The notes: generated by a model from the letters alone, not told the origin. Numbered from the stretch's first letter, positions 45,649 to 56,016 are shown. The stretch: DNA of 64,000 nt from Clostridia bacterium (GCA_017407755.1 JAFQVY010000001.1:124001-188000), one strand, 5' to 3'. Program-made: numbers and translations.

Positions 45649-45993
45649 TTAGTTTATGCCAAATGAAATTGAAATGGCTTCGTTCACTTTGCTCATAGCC
45701 GCCTCGTCTACACTTCCCATTTTCTCTTTAAGGCGGCGTTTGTCGATAGTTCTTACCTGCTCTAAAAGCACAACACTGTCTTTTGAAAGACCTGTAGTCT
45801 CAGCACCGATTTCAATGTGAGTGGGGATTTTCGCCTTTTGCTGTTGGCTCGTAATGGCGGCGGCAATTACCGTAGGGCTATATTTGTTGCCTACGTCATT
45901 TTGCACAATAAGCACAGGGCGTACTCCGCCTTGCTCTGAGCCTACCACAGGACTTAAATCCGCATAAAATATATCTCCTCGTCTTACATTCAT
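45649..45993 (-). CDS. mazF: MazF/PemK-family endoribonuclease (EndoA-like)
   Basis: A 114-residue mRNA interferase. The family pattern is intact: [29 protein letters not shown], and the C-terminal [11 protein letters not shown]. It closely resembles Bacillus EndoA/MazF. No antitoxin frame is visible in the 157 bases upstream; the gene before it on this strand is clpC, across a terminator. In many Clostridia this toxin also lacks an adjacent antitoxin. Confidence 0.92.
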   Translation of the reverse strand: MNVRRGDIFYADLSPVVGSEQGGVRPVLIVQNDVGNKYSPTVIAAAITSQQQKAKIPTHIEIGAETTGLSKDSVVLLEQVRTIDKRRLKEKMGSVDEAAMSKVNEAISISFGIN

Positions 45994-46104
45994 CTATTAA
46001 CACTCCGTAAGTTTTTTCCTGTTAATATTTTTGCCACGGCACAAAATTTTATACCGCTTACTAACATTTTATTTTTAAGAAGTGTAATTGTTACATAAAA
46101 CCGA

Positions 46105-46135
46105 AAGCAGGAGAGTTTTCACTCTCCTGCTTTTC
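46105..46135 (-). terminator. Terminator after clpC
   Basis: A 10-bp stem (AGCAGGAGAG / CTCTCCTGCT) lies just after the clpC stop and is followed by CTTTCGGTTTT on the minus strand. The short intergenic region beyond it has no other feature I can support. Confidence 0.7.
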
Positions 46136-46150
46136 CTATTTTCCTATACC

Positions 46151-48577
46151 TTATTCTGCTGTGAATATCATTTTTTCGTCAAAGTCGCAAAGAATCTTTT
46201 TCTTGCCCTCAAATTCGCCACTTAAAAGCTTTTCGCTCAGTTCATCTTCCACCAAAGCACGAACCGCTCGTCTTATAGGTCTTGCACCGTAATTTTCGTC
46301 AAATCCCTCTTCGGCAATACGCTCCAGAGCTTTGTCGGTAAATTCAAGGTCGTAGCCCAAGGCTTTGAGCCTCTCATTTAAATTCTTAAGCATAATCGCG
46401 GCAATTTCCTTAACCTCGTCTTTAGTAAGCTTCGAGAAAACGATAATATCGTCAACGCGGTTTAGAAATTCAGGTCTAAAGACCTTTTTAAGCTCTGCCA
46501 TAACTGTTGCATTTATATCCTCGCTTTTCTCCTGAGTGTCAAAGCCTAAGGACTTCTGAGTGTTTGTAATAAGCCTTGCACCAACGTTTGAGGTCATAAT
46601 TATAACCGTGTTTTTAAAGCTGACGGTTCTGCCCTGCGAATCTGTCAGTCTGCCGTCTTCTAAAATCTGCAAGAGCATATTGAAAACATCCGGATGAGCC
46701 TTTTCAATTTCGTCAAACAGGATTACGGAATAAGGATTTCTGCGAACCTTTTCTGTAAGCTGACCGCCGTCATCATAACCAACATAGCCGGGAGGTGAAC
46801 CTATAAGCTTAGACACTGTGTGCTTTTCCATGTATTCGCTCATATCAAGGCGAATCATAGCATTGTCACTGCCAAACATTGCACTGGCAAGTGCCTTTGT
46901 AAGCTCGGTTTTGCCCACACCTGTAGGGCCTAAGAAGATAAAAGAGCCTATGGGTCGGTTTTCCTCTTTAAGTCCTGCTCTGCCGCGTCTGATTGCCTTT
47001 GAAACCGCTTTCAAGGCTTTGTCCTGACCGACTACACGGCTGTGAAGCTCTGCTTCTAAGTTAAGAAGTCTTTCGCTTTCTTCCTTTGTAAGCTCCTGTG
47101 CAGGTATTCCCGACCAATCAGAAACTGTCTTGGCAATATCCTCTTTTGTAACTACGGCAACATTCGCCTTGGAGTCTGCCTTCCATTTTTCACGCTTTTC
47201 TTCAATTTGGGCGGCAAGGCTTTTTTGCTTGTCTCTTACCTTTGCGGCACGTTCAAAATCCTGTGCACTGACTGCTTCTGCTTTCTCATTTTCAAGCTCT
47301 GAAAGCTCTCTTTCTGCCTCTTTAAGCTCAAGTGGCGGAGTCTGCTCCTTAAGCCTTAAACGGGACGCCGATTCGTCAATAAGGTCAATTGCCTTGTCGG
47401 GCAGGAAGCGGTCTGCAATATATCTTACCGAAAGCTCAACCGCCGCTTCAATGGCTTCGTCGGAAATTTTTACCTTATGATGTGCTTCATATCTGTCTTT
47501 AAGCCCTTTAAGGATTTCTATTGCCTCAGCCTTTGTAGGTTCACCCACCATAACAGGCTGAAACCTACGCTCTAAAGCTGCATCTTTTTCAATATATTTT
47601 CTGTACTCTGCTAAAGTAGTAGCACCGATAACCTGCAAATCGCCCTTTGCTAAATTGGGCTTTAAAATATTCGCCGCGTCGGCACTGCCTTCTGCCGAGC
47701 CTGCACCAACGATTGTGTGAAGCTCATCAATAAACAGAATGGTGTTCCGGTCTTTTTTAAGCTCGTCAATAACGCTTTTGATACGCTCCTCAAAATCACC
47801 GCGGTACTTTGTGCCTGCAATCATACCTGTAAGATTCAGGCTGAATACCCTTTTGTCCTTTAAAAGCTCAGGCACCTCGCCCTTTGCGATTTTTAATGCC
47901 AAACCTTCGGCAACGGCGGTTTTACCAACACCGGGTTCACCGATTAAAACAGGGTTATTTTTAGTGCGGCGTGAAAGAATTTCAATCACCCTGCGGATTT
48001 CCTGCTCTCTGCCGATGACAGGGTCAATTTCGCCTGCTTTTGCCGCTTCGGTTAAATCTCTGCCGAATTTTTCTAAATTTTTGTTTTTGCCGTCTCCTTT
48101 TTTGCTTGATAAATCCGATGTGCTTTCTCGCTCCGGCTCCTCACTTAAGCTTGCCCTTAAAGCGGTCAGTACCGAATTCGGCGAAACTCCAAGCTCCTCT
48201 AAAAACTTAACGGCATAGGAGTCACGCTCCGAAAGCAAAGCTATGAGCAGATGCTCTGTGCCTACAAAGCTGTGCCCCACCTGAGCAGATGCCATTACCG
48301 CCGTTTGCATAACCCTTTTGGTTCTTGGGGTGAAATCTTCGGGGGTAAGGGAGGTTTTTGTTCCCTTACCGATAGAGGCAAGGATTTTTTCCTTAAGGTC
48401 GTCGCTTTTTAGTCCGCACTCTGTAAGAGTAGCGGCGGCAACACCTGTTTGCTCCTCTAAAAGTCCCAGCAAAAGGTGCTCGGTGCCTATATAAGTGTGT
48501 CCCATTTCTGCGGCACAGTCAATGCTGAGGTTCATAGCATCGTTAGCTTTCTGTGTAAATCCTTTAAAATTATACAT
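46151..48577 (-). CDS. clpC: AAA+ protease ATPase ClpC
   Basis: An 808-residue Hsp100 unfoldase that partners ClpP. It has a double Clp N domain (~residues 1-145), D1 Walker [16 protein letters not shown] (~210), a UVR-like middle motif (~residues 420-455), and D2 Walker [16 protein letters not shown] (~540). It is the last gene of the ctsR-mcsA-mcsB-clpC operon. In Bacillus McsB-phosphorylated arginines mark substrates for ClpCP. No clpP is in the window. Confidence 0.97.
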   Translation of the reverse strand: MYNFKGFTQKANDAMNLSIDCAAEMGHTYIGTEHLLLGLLEEQTGVAAATLTECGLKSDDLKEKILASIGKGTKTSLTPEDFTPRTKRVMQTAVMASAQVGHSFVGTEHLLIALLSERDSYAVKFLEELGVSPNSVLTALRASLSEEPERESTSDLSSKKGDGKNKNLEKFGRDLTEAAKAGEIDPVIGREQEIRRVIEILSRRTKNNPVLIGEPGVGKTAVAEGLALKIAKGEVPELLKDKRVFSLNLTGMIAGTKYRGDFEERIKSVIDELKKDRNTILFIDELHTIVGAGSAEGSADAANILKPNLAKGDLQVIGATTLAEYRKYIEKDAALERRFQPVMVGEPTKAEAIEILKGLKDRYEAHHKVKISDEAIEAAVELSVRYIADRFLPDKAIDLIDESASRLRLKEQTPPLELKEAERELSELENEKAEAVSAQDFERAAKVRDKQKSLAAQIEEKREKWKADSKANVAVVTKEDIAKTVSDWSGIPAQELTKEESERLLNLEAELHSRVVGQDKALKAVSKAIRRGRAGLKEENRPIGSFIFLGPTGVGKTELTKALASAMFGSDNAMIRLDMSEYMEKHTVSKLIGSPPGYVGYDDGGQLTEKVRRNPYSVILFDEIEKAHPDVFNMLLQILEDGRLTDSQGRTVSFKNTVIIMTSNVGARLITNTQKSLGFDTQEKSEDINATVMAELKKVFRPEFLNRVDDIIVFSKLTKDEVKEIAAIMLKNLNERLKALGYDLEFTDKALERIAEEGFDENYGARPIRRAVRALVEDELSEKLLSGEFEGKKKILCDFDEKMIFTAE

Positions 48578-48604
48578 ATACCTTCAATCCCTTCCAAAAA
48601 ACTA

Positions 48605-49600
48605 TTACTTAGGTCTTAGCTCCTCTCTGATTATTTCTGCTCTTACTCTGTCACGCTCCTCAGGAGTAAGGCGTGTGCCCTTGTGCCTCATAAGGCTTGC
48701 AGGCTGAATTTTAAGCATTAAGCTGTCTACTGTTTCTAAATCCACACTGTCAATAAGTCCTTCGCAAATTCCCATTCTCAGATTAGAAAGTAGCTTAATT
48801 GCCTCCTTATGGCTTATTAGCCTTGCTGTAATTAAAATGCCGTAGCTTCTGCCGATTTTATCTTGATACTCAAAGCTCTTAAGCATATTTTCTCTTGTTT
48901 TAAGCTCTGAATTTACAAGTTGCTCGGTGATGCTCTTAAGGTTTTGTACCGCCGCTTTCTCAGAAATGCCCAAGGTTACCTGATTGCTAATCTGATACAT
49001 AGCTCCCTCAGACTCGGTGTCCTCGCCGTAGGCACCTCTTATGACAAGTCCCAATTTTGAAAGATTTGCACTGATTCTTGAAACGGTGCGGCTTTCTTTT
49101 AAAGCAGGCAAATGCATCATAACGGACGCCCTCATACCTGTACCTAAGTTTGTAGGGCACTGGGTAAGATAGCCTAAGCGCTTGTCAAAGGCAAAGCAAA
49201 GTGCCTTATGAAGCTCTGTGTCAAGCTTATTTGCAATCTCATAGGCTTTTTCAATTTCAAATGTAGGCAAAATCACCTGAAGCCTTATGTGGTCTTCTTC
49301 ACCCACCATAACGCTTATTTCCTCGTTTTCGGTGGTTATTAAAAGCCTGCCTTTTTCGCCCGATGCAAAATCGGGGCTAATAAGGTGGCGCTCTACCATT
49401 GAAACTCGGTCAAATTCGCTTAAATCCTCCATATTTACCGCCATAAACTTATAGCCGCAAAAATCACCTTGGCACATAACCGACTTTACTTTTTCCGAAA
49501 TTTCTTCTCGCTGAGAATCACTCATTCGGTTTGGGAAAGGATAATCCTTTAAATTTCGGGCAAGGCGAATACGGGAAGAAATAATTACTGCATCACTCAT
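48605..49600 (-). CDS. mcsB: Protein arginine kinase McsB
   Basis: A 331-residue phosphagen-kinase-fold enzyme that phosphorylates arginine in proteins. Visible are the nucleotide-binding arginines in SSRIRLARNLKDYPFPNRM and the NLGTGMRASVMMHLPAL segment. The start overlaps the mcsA stop by 4 bases. It is part of the CtsR regulon. Confidence 0.95.
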   Translation of the reverse strand: MSDAVIISSRIRLARNLKDYPFPNRMSDSQREEISEKVKSVMCQGDFCGYKFMAVNMEDLSEFDRVSMVERHLISPDFASGEKGRLLITTENEEISVMVGEEDHIRLQVILPTFEIEKAYEIANKLDTELHKALCFAFDKRLGYLTQCPTNLGTGMRASVMMHLPALKESRTVSRISANLSKLGLVIRGAYGEDTESEGAMYQISNQVTLGISEKAAVQNLKSITEQLVNSELKTRENMLKSFEYQDKIGRSYGILITARLISHKEAIKLLSNLRMGICEGLIDSVDLETVDSLMLKIQPASLMRHKGTRLTPEERDRVRAEIIREELRPK

Positions 49601-50097
49601 TTTTCTGTCTCCTTTGCCTTAATCTTGTCCCTGAGCTCTGCGGCAAGCTCAAAGTTCTGCTCATCAATTGCCGCTTGAAGCTGAGTTTTTAAATTGTCGA
49701 TTTCGTTTTCGGCAGGCTTATCTGCTTTTTCCACGAAGTCATGGGGCACCTTGCCACAGTGTAAAGTATTGCCGTGGATACGTCTGATTGAGGGCAAAAG
49801 CTCCTCAAAAAAAGCTTCGTAGCAATGAGCACAGCCTACTTTGCCTGTGTTTGTAATGTCGCCGTAGGTACTGCCGCACTCAGGGCAACGGGATGCTCCC
49901 GATCGGGCAGGCAAGGCACCGGTAAAAAAGCTTTGAAGTAAACCGCCGAACATATCCGGCATTTCGAAATCAAACACGTTGTCGTACCCCAAAGCGTGGG
50001 CACACTCTGAGCAAAGCATAAGCTCGGTGTATTCGCCGTTTACCACTTTTTTGATGTGGGTGTTGGCTTCTCTTACTTTACATTTCTCACATTTCAT
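49597..50097 (-). CDS. mcsA: McsA, activator of McsB
   Basis: A 166-residue zinc protein: CEKC/CSEC at the start and CPEC/CAHC near residues 72-92, then a C-terminal UVR motif (IDEQNFELAAELRDKIK). McsA activates McsB. It lies between ctsR and mcsB with a 4-base gap and a 4-base overlap. Confidence 0.93.
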   Translation of the reverse strand: MKCEKCKVREANTHIKKVVNGEYTELMLCSECAHALGYDNVFDFEMPDMFGGLLQSFFTGALPARSGASRCPECGSTYGDITNTGKVGCAHCYEAFFEELLPSIRRIHGNTLHCGKVPHDFVEKADKPAENEIDNLKTQLQAAIDEQNFELAAELRDKIKAKETEK

Positions 50098-50101
50098 ATT
50101 A

Positions 50102-50554
50102 TTACCTCCCTATTAATGTCAAAATCATATTTTTAAAAATACTTGCTCTTAAAATATCTCTGCCCCTTGGCTCTACGGGTGCTAAAGCTCTGTCTGAAAG
50201 AGCCGCGGCTAAAAGCCGAGCGGTGTTTTTTTCAACTGCTCCAAGGGCAAGAAGATTTTTAATCATCACCTCGGCAGTCATTCTATCCAGAGAATTTCCC
50301 ACGGAATTTACAACATGCATCAAGGTTTGGGATTTGTCGGCGTTTATCCTTGTAATGCGGATATATCCGCCGCCGCCTCGCCGAGACTCTACAATATAGC
50401 CCTGCTCAGGGGTAAAGCGTGAAGTAAGCACGTAGTTAATCTGGCTTGGCACACAACCGAAATGGCTTGCAAGCTCATTTCGCTTGATTTCGGCGTCGCC
50501 CGTTTCATTTATCATATCCATTATATATTCCGTCAGCATATCGCTTAGTCGCAT
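50102..50554 (-). CDS. ctsR: Transcriptional repressor CtsR
   Basis: A 150-residue class III heat-shock repressor. The winged helix contains ASHFGCVPSQINYVLTSRFT, and the glycine-rich wing SRRGGGGYIRI is the heat-sensing part. The ATG at 50554 is chosen over one 13 codons upstream because AGAGGTG lies just before it and the protein then begins MRLSDMLTEYI. Two CtsR boxes sit in its promoter. Confidence 0.95.
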   Translation of the reverse strand: MRLSDMLTEYIMDMINETGDAEIKRNELASHFGCVPSQINYVLTSRFTPEQGYIVESRRGGGGYIRITRINADKSQTLMHVVNSVGNSLDRMTAEVMIKNLLALGAVEKNTARLLAAALSDRALAPVEPRGRDILRASIFKNMILTLIGR

Positions 50555-50622
50555 ATATGTCACCTCTTTTATTATAAGGAAAAGAATTTTCAAAATTTGT
50601 CCTTTCCTGACCTTTGATTATA

Positions 50623-50669
50623 TTTTAGCCTGAAAGTCAGAGAAAGTCAAAGTCAGTTAAAGTCAAACC
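50623..50669 (-). promoter_or_regulatory. ctsR operon promoter with tandem CtsR boxes
   Basis: On the plus strand AAAGTCAGAGAAAGTCAAA and AAAGTCAGTTAAAGTCAAA (50634-50669) are two copies of the CtsR heptad pair. They overlap so that GTCA occurs four times, spaced 10, 6 and 10 bases. The minus-strand promoter has -35 TTGACT (50646-50651) inside a box and -10 TAAAAT (50623-50628) after 17 bases. Confidence 0.85.
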
Positions 50670-50757
50670 GTAACAATTTTATCTATAAAACACCTATATT
50701 GCTTTAATTTCCTTTTATTTTCTTCGTTTTTCTTTAATTTGCTTATTTACAAACATA

Positions 50758-50795
50758 AAATCGGGTGCTCCATAAAGGAACACCCGAAAATTATA
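50758..50795 (-). terminator. Hairpin after the membrane protein gene
   Basis: Arms TCGGGTGCTCC and GGAACACCCGA (one G-T pair) lie after the stop of the gene at 50807. The minus-strand T-run is short. Confidence 0.6.
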
Positions 50796-50806
50796 TCAAT
50801 ATTATA

Positions 50807-51217
50807 TCACTTGCTTTTGTTTCGCTTGTTGAAAATAGAAATAGAACGAAAGCCGTTTGGAAACAAAAAAATCACTACAAGGCAATGAGCGATAAACTTA
50901 AATGCAATGAATACTATCAGCACAATATCAAAAATGTTACTTGATAAAATGAAATAAAGTAAAACAGAAACCGGATACATCAACAAACCGACAACAACGT
51001 ACCAGATATAAAAAATATGGACAATCCTGCATTCTTTTTTGTATTTCTTAAGCTGCTGTAAATCACATTTTAGCATTAGCCAAGAAAACAAATTCTTTGT
51101 TTTAGGCAACTTTATATGACTGCTGTTAAAACAATCCATTATAGCTTCCCTGAACAACCAAATTACATTTACGTCAAATAACAGCAAAGCTATAAGTCCA
51201 ATACCGAATATATCCAT
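50807..51217 (-). CDS. Membrane protein of unknown function
   Basis: A 136-residue protein with about three hydrophobic segments (near residues 5-25, 70-95 and 100-125) and a Lys/Cys-rich central loop. The ATG at 51217 has AAAAGGTG upstream. No family is recognised. Its base composition looks more AT-rich than the flanking genes, which could reflect transfer or simply membrane codons. Confidence 0.6.
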   Translation of the reverse strand: MDIFGIGLIALLLFDVNVIWLFREAIMDCFNSSHIKLPKTKNLFSWLMLKCDLQQLKKYKKECRIVHIFYIWYVVVGLLMYPVSVLLYFILSSNIFDIVLIVFIAFKFIAHCLVVIFLFPNGFRSISIFNKRNKSK

Positions 51218-51256
51218 ATTTTTCACCTTTTAAGCTACATAAGTATCCGTGCTTAT

Positions 51257-52114
51257 TTATACTTTTACCTTTGCCTTTGACTCAACTGTGTAAGAGCTTA
51301 CATTTGTAATGGTTTCGCCGTCAATCTGCAAAGCCATTGGATGACTAAACTCAACTGTAATCTTTTTGCCTGTCATCTCTTCAAACATTTCCTTGTGCTT
51401 AACGTGCTCGCCCTTAAAAAGCTTAGGGAACACGATTAAAGTCTTAAGCTTACCGCTGCCGTAAATAATAGCAGAAGTAAGAAGTCCTGAGGTTCTGTCC
51501 TGATTAGGTGCAATCTGCATTCCGCCACCATAGTATCTGCCCTTCATACCCGATGCCAGCCAAACCTTTTTAAAGTTATGTACCTTGCCGTCAACGGTAA
51601 CCTTGGCGTCGGGGCATTTGTAGCCGTGGATTAAAAGCTTAATAGAAATGCCTGCATAGCTGATATTTTCTTTACCCTCTGCACGCATTTTGTCAGCAAC
51701 CTCACAGCACATACCGTCAATACCGTAACCGATACCGTTTACAAAGCGATAGCTTTTGCCCTTTACCGTAATTATCGGCAAGTCTTTAAGGTAGTCGTTA
51801 AGGAGAACCATATTGTTTTCTACTTTGTCCTCAACATCTTTCATAAAGTCGTTGCCTGTGCCGCTTTTGTAAAGATACACAGGGCAGTTAAAGGTAAGGT
51901 CGGCAGTATCGTTTGCAAAGCGGTTAAGGGTACCGTCACCGCCTAAGATAAGGACAGTGTCCTCATTTGTGGTGCCTTCAAGCACCTTTTTTACGTCAAG
52001 GTCAATAAGGCTAAACTTCTTATATTCCGCATTTCCGAAATTTTTAACCGCCTCTTCAACCTTTTCCTCTGCTTTTCCGCTTAAAGCAAGAGGATTTACA
52101 AGTACATACAACAT
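51257..52114 (-). CDS. Diacylglycerol kinase-family lipid kinase
   Basis: A 285-residue enzyme with the catalytic signature VLILGGDGTLNRFAND near residue 60 and the C-terminal QIAPNQDRTSG and MALQIDGE segments. It phosphorylates a lipid such as diacylglycerol or an undecaprenyl-type substrate; which cannot be told. The ATG at 52114 follows GGGGGAAAG. It begins 15 bases after the MATE stop and is likely co-transcribed. Confidence 0.85.
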   Translation of the reverse strand: MLYVLVNPLALSGKAEEKVEEAVKNFGNAEYKKFSLIDLDVKKVLEGTTNEDTVLILGGDGTLNRFANDTADLTFNCPVYLYKSGTGNDFMKDVEDKVENNMVLLNDYLKDLPIITVKGKSYRFVNGIGYGIDGMCCEVADKMRAEGKENISYAGISIKLLIHGYKCPDAKVTVDGKVHNFKKVWLASGMKGRYYGGGMQIAPNQDRTSGLLTSAIIYGSGKLKTLIVFPKLFKGEHVKHKEMFEEMTGKKITVEFSHPMALQIDGETITNVSSYTVESKAKVKV

Positions 52115-52128
52115 TTTCTTTCCCCCAT

Positions 52129-53520
52129 TTAATTTTCTTTTACTAAGTTCTGAACCCATAATTTTTTCTTGAGCATTATAAAACCGATAACACATTTTAT
52201 AAGCTCAAGTGATTGCACTATAATATAAAGCTCCAAAACAGGAAGCCCTGTAAACCTTGACAGCACAAAGGCAACGGGTATTGACACACCCCACACAAAA
52301 ACGCTGTCAAACAGGAAGGTAACTATTGTTTTGCCCCCTGAACGAAGGGTAAAATACGCCATGTGCACAAAGGCGTTTAAGGGCATCATAACCGCCGCAA
52401 CCCTTAAAAGCGAGGTGGCAAGGTCTTTGATAGAGTTTGTGGTGTTGTAAACGCTTGGAAAAAACGGTGCCGTTAAAGCCAGCAAACCGCCTATTGCCAC
52501 ACAAACCGCCACCGAAAGAGCTATTAGTTTGCGGTCTTCGTCTACGGCCCTCTCAAGCTGACCTGCACCTAAAAGCTGACCTACCATAATAGATACAGCA
52601 GAGCCAAGTGCAAAGAAGGCACAGAAGAAAAGGTTTGAAACCGTAGAGCTTATGTTCATAGCCGAAACCGCCTCAAGACCTCTTACAGAGTAACATTGTA
52701 CCAACATCGTGGTACCCAAAGACCACATTACTTCGTTAAAAATAAGAGGAGCGCCCTTTGTAGCAATATCTTTAACCAAAGGCTTTGGAATTTTAAAGCT
52801 TCTGTAAGTACCCTTTATAAACTTACACTTAGCCTTATTAAGATGTGCCCAGAGCACCACCACCAAGCACTCGGAATATCTTGCAATAACCGTGGCAATC
52901 GCCGCACCCTGAACCCCTAAAACAGGAAATCCCAACTTGCCGAAAATAAGCACGTAGTTTAAGCTTACGTTAGTTACAAAAGCCGCAATACCTGCACACA
53001 TAGGCACAACCGTTTGTCCTGTTTCGCGTAACGTGCCCGAATACGCCTGTGTTATTGCAAAGGGCAAAAGCCCCAAAAACATTATGTAGATATAACTTTT
53101 TGCATATTCGAGGGTGCTTGTAAGGTCAAGTCCGTCGTCACTTTGGTGAAGAAAAAGAGAAATAAGCTCCTTATGAAAAAATATTAAAATTCCCAAAGCA
53201 ATTAGGGTAACACTCAGACAGATAATAAGCTTTGCTCTGAAAGTATCTCTTACGCCCTTATTATCTCCCTTGCCAAAATACTGGGCGGTAAAAATCCCCG
53301 CACCTGATATTCCGCCGAAAATACAAATATTAAATACAAATATAAGCTGATTAACTATGGCAACGCCCGACATTTGCTCAGTGCCGATTTGCCCAACCAT
53401 AATGTTATCCACCAAGCTTACAAAGTTGGTAATAATATTCTGCACAAGGACAGGCAGGGCGATAATTGCCACCTTTTTGTAAAAATGCCTGTCCCCTATT
53501 AATTTTTTCGCGATTTTCAT
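52129..53520 (-). CDS. MATE-family efflux transporter
   Basis: A 463-residue protein with about 12 membrane segments in two MATE halves (opening ALPVLVQNIITNFVSLVDNI, then the FTAQYFGKGD loop). It exports cationic compounds or metabolites by Na+ or H+ antiport; the substrate is unknown. It follows the beta-CASP gene by about 12 bases. Confidence 0.9.
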   Translation of the reverse strand: MKIAKKLIGDRHFYKKVAIIALPVLVQNIITNFVSLVDNIMVGQIGTEQMSGVAIVNQLIFVFNICIFGGISGAGIFTAQYFGKGDNKGVRDTFRAKLIICLSVTLIALGILIFFHKELISLFLHQSDDGLDLTSTLEYAKSYIYIMFLGLLPFAITQAYSGTLRETGQTVVPMCAGIAAFVTNVSLNYVLIFGKLGFPVLGVQGAAIATVIARYSECLVVVLWAHLNKAKCKFIKGTYRSFKIPKPLVKDIATKGAPLIFNEVMWSLGTTMLVQCYSVRGLEAVSAMNISSTVSNLFFCAFFALGSAVSIMVGQLLGAGQLERAVDEDRKLIALSVAVCVAIGGLLALTAPFFPSVYNTTNSIKDLATSLLRVAAVMMPLNAFVHMAYFTLRSGGKTIVTFLFDSVFVWGVSIPVAFVLSRFTGLPVLELYIIVQSLELIKCVIGFIMLKKKLWVQNLVKEN

Positions 53521-53532
53521 TTCCTTTTCGGC

Positions 53533-55140
53533 TTATCTTCTGTACTCTCTGATAAGCCTTTCTATCTCCTCTGTTAACTTTCTCATTTCTTTATTGGGAA
53601 TTCCCGCAGAACCCTCTGCAAGAGCAAGAAGCTTTCTTGCAGAAGAAACCAGATTTTTCTGCAAGGGACTCTGATACTGCTTTGGCTGAGGGCCTTTCTG
53701 CTTAATTAAAACCCCCTGGGTAATTTCGGTAAACTCGCCCTTTAATAAATCATAGCTTGTACCGCTGAAAGGTGCAAAGGCTTTGACGCCGATTTCCTGC
53801 TCAACTGCTTCGCAAAAATCTCTTACCGCCTCGTCGTCGCCGTGGTTAACAAACACCATAGAAGGCTTTTTCTCAAAACCCTTAAGCCAGGCTAAAAGTC
53901 CCTCTTTATCAGCGTGTCCGCTTACGCCGATAAGCTCACAAACCTCGCAGTTAACGGCAATTTCGTCGCCGAAAAGCCTCACAGACTGCGCCCCGTCGTG
54001 GATTTTTCTGCCCAAAGTGCCCTCTGCCTGATAGCCTACAAAAAGCACCGTGCTTTCTTTTCGCCACAGATTATATTTAAGGTGATGGCAAACTCTGCCT
54101 GCCTCGCACATACCGCTGGCTGAAATAATCACCTTGGGCGTAGTGTTCATATTAAGCTGACGGCTTTCTTCGCTTGTAACCGTTGTGTTTAGCCCTTCAA
54201 ACCACAAGGGATTGTTGCCGTTTTTCATAACCGCCTTGAAATCTTCGTCAAGGCAGGAAGTGTCGCACTGTAAATAAATACCCGTTGCCTCATTGGCAAG
54301 GGGACTGTCAACATAAACAGGGAAGTTGTGGTGGTTTTTAACCAATCCTTTTTCTTTTATCTCACGGATAAAATAAAGCATTTCCTGAGTTCTGCCAACG
54401 GCAAAGGAGGGGATAATAACGTTTCCGCCTCTGTCTAAAGTTCGCTGAATAACAGAAGCAAGCACCTCGATGCTGTTCTGCCTTTTAGCGTTATGCAGAC
54501 GGTTGCCATAGGTAGACTCACACACTACAAAGTCCGCCTCTTTCACAAATTTCGGGTTATTTATAATCGGCTGGTTAGTGTTGCCTACGTCGCCTGAGAA
54601 AACGATTTTCTTGGCAACGCCCTGCTCACTAAGCCAAAGCTCAATGGCGGCACTTCCCAAAAGATGGCCTATATCGGTAAATCTTAAGGCAATGCCTTCT
54701 TCTATTGTAATAACCTCGTCATAAGAGCAAGGGCGGAAAAGCGAAAGCACGCCCTGAGCATCCTCAATTGTATAAAGAGGCTCAACCTCCGCCTTGCCTG
54801 CACGCTTTGCTTTTCTGCTTCTGAATTTTGCCTCGCTTTCCTGAATAAAGGCACAGTCTCTGAGCATTATTTCGCAAAGGTTTGCTGTTTCTTTTGTAGT
54901 AATAACAGTACCCTTAAAGCCCTGCTTGTAAAGTAAGGGTAAATTGCCCGAATGGTCTACGTGGGCGTGGGTAAGAAAAACATAGTCAATTTGCGAAGAA
55001 TTTACAGGAGGCAGAGTGTTTTCAAAAACGTCTCTGCCCTGCTCCATTCCGCAGTCAACAAGTATGTTTTTACCGCAAGCATTTATATAAGTACAGCTAC
55101 CTGTAACCTCGTGGGTTGCACCTAAAAACCTAACTTCCAT
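53533..55140 (-). CDS. MBL-fold beta-CASP RNA-processing nuclease-like protein
   Basis: A 535-residue metallo-beta-lactamase protein with a beta-CASP domain: HAHVDHSGNLPLL (HxHxDH), the acidic residue of the VFSGDVGNT segment, CESTYGNRLH, SASGMCEAGRV and GVSGHADKEGLLAW. It resembles CPSF-type RNA nucleases (YSH1-like) more than RNase J. It probably processes RNA, but the target is unknown. It is one base from the LOG gene. Confidence 0.88.
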   Translation of the reverse strand: MEVRFLGATHEVTGSCTYINACGKNILVDCGMEQGRDVFENTLPPVNSSQIDYVFLTHAHVDHSGNLPLLYKQGFKGTVITTKETANLCEIMLRDCAFIQESEAKFRSRKAKRAGKAEVEPLYTIEDAQGVLSLFRPCSYDEVITIEEGIALRFTDIGHLLGSAAIELWLSEQGVAKKIVFSGDVGNTNQPIINNPKFVKEADFVVCESTYGNRLHNAKRQNSIEVLASVIQRTLDRGGNVIIPSFAVGRTQEMLYFIREIKEKGLVKNHHNFPVYVDSPLANEATGIYLQCDTSCLDEDFKAVMKNGNNPLWFEGLNTTVTSEESRQLNMNTTPKVIISASGMCEAGRVCHHLKYNLWRKESTVLFVGYQAEGTLGRKIHDGAQSVRLFGDEIAVNCEVCELIGVSGHADKEGLLAWLKGFEKKPSMVFVNHGDDEAVRDFCEAVEQEIGVKAFAPFSGTSYDLLKGEFTEITQGVLIKQKGPQPKQYQSPLQKNLVSSARKLLALAEGSAGIPNKEMRKLTEEIERLIREYRR

Positions 55141-55141
55141 A

Positions 55142-55723
55142 TTAGCCGTCCTTTAACTCCTTAACGCTAAGTGAAACGCCCTGAGTTTCTTCAATATATT
55201 CAAAAATCTCCTCAAAATTATACACAAATTTATAAAGGGATTTGCAGTTGTCGTTAATAAAGCCCTTAGCCATAGAAACATCCATAACTGCCTGAAGCTC
55301 ATTGTAATAATCGGCTATGTTATAAATGGCAATAGGCTTGTCGTGGCGTCGAAGCTGCTTTAACGTAAGAACCTCGAAAAACTCCTCAAAGGTGCCGATT
55401 CCGCCGGGCACAATTAAAAAAGCGTCACTCATTTCCTCCATAATCATCTTTCTGTCTCGCATAGAGTCGGTTTCAATAAGGTCGTCACAGGAGTCAAAAA
55501 GAGCCTCGATATTTTCATCTTCAAAAAACTTGGGGATAATACCCACAACCTCGCCGCCGGCACTCTTGGCACCTCTTGCAGCCGCACCCATAAGGCCGTT
55601 TCCGCCGCCGCCAAACACCAAAGTATGCCCTCTTTTTGCAAGCTCAGCGCCTAATGCCTCGGTCTCAGAAATAAACATAGGGTCAATTTTAGGAGATGCC
55701 GCTCCAAATACACAGATTTTCAT
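55142..55723 (-). CDS. LOG-family protein (TIGR00730)
   Basis: A 193-residue Rossmann-like protein with the signature PGGIGTFEEFFEVLTLKQL and GGGNGLMGAAARGA. Family members are cytokinin-type phosphoribohydrolases or nucleotide hydrolases. The ATG at 55723 follows GGGAGG. It is the first gene of the operon LOG, beta-CASP, MATE, lipid kinase. Confidence 0.9.
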   Translation of the reverse strand: MKICVFGAASPKIDPMFISETEALGAELAKRGHTLVFGGGGNGLMGAAARGAKSAGGEVVGIIPKFFEDENIEALFDSCDDLIETDSMRDRKMIMEEMSDAFLIVPGGIGTFEEFFEVLTLKQLRRHDKPIAIYNIADYYNELQAVMDVSMAKGFINDNCKSLYKFVYNFEEIFEYIEETQGVSLSVKELKDG

Positions 55724-55988
55724 AACTTTTCCTCCCATATAAATTAATAATATTGTATCATACATTTATAATTTAGTACAGATGTTTTTTACCATTATCA
55801 TAAAACTGTCACAAAAAGCATCTTAAATATTTTATTCGTGCAAAGCCAAAATATTCCCGAAAAGCTCCGTTTATATTCCTTATGATAGTACCAAATTTCA
55901 TGTTATAATCCGTGACAATTTATGACTATACAATTTAAGAAAAAGTAAAAAAACGCCAATAAATCTACGTATTTGTCAATCGGCGGTA

Positions 55989-56016
55989 TTGACGATAAAT
56001 TTAGAACTGTTATAAT
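55989..56016 (+). promoter_or_regulatory. Promoter of the solo BlaI gene
   Basis: TTGACG at 55989-55994, 16-base spacer, TATAAT at 56011-56016. The rest of the 306-base gap from the LOG start has AT-rich sequence and no gene I can support. Confidence 0.65.

Noticed and set aside
45994..46080. A 25-codon frame before mazF as a possible antitoxin
   Set aside because: It is short, overlaps the mazF start, has no ribosome-binding site and no resemblance to MazE.
47739..48218. A 159-codon frame opposite clpC
   Set aside because: It lies fully within clpC and shows no start signal or protein motif.
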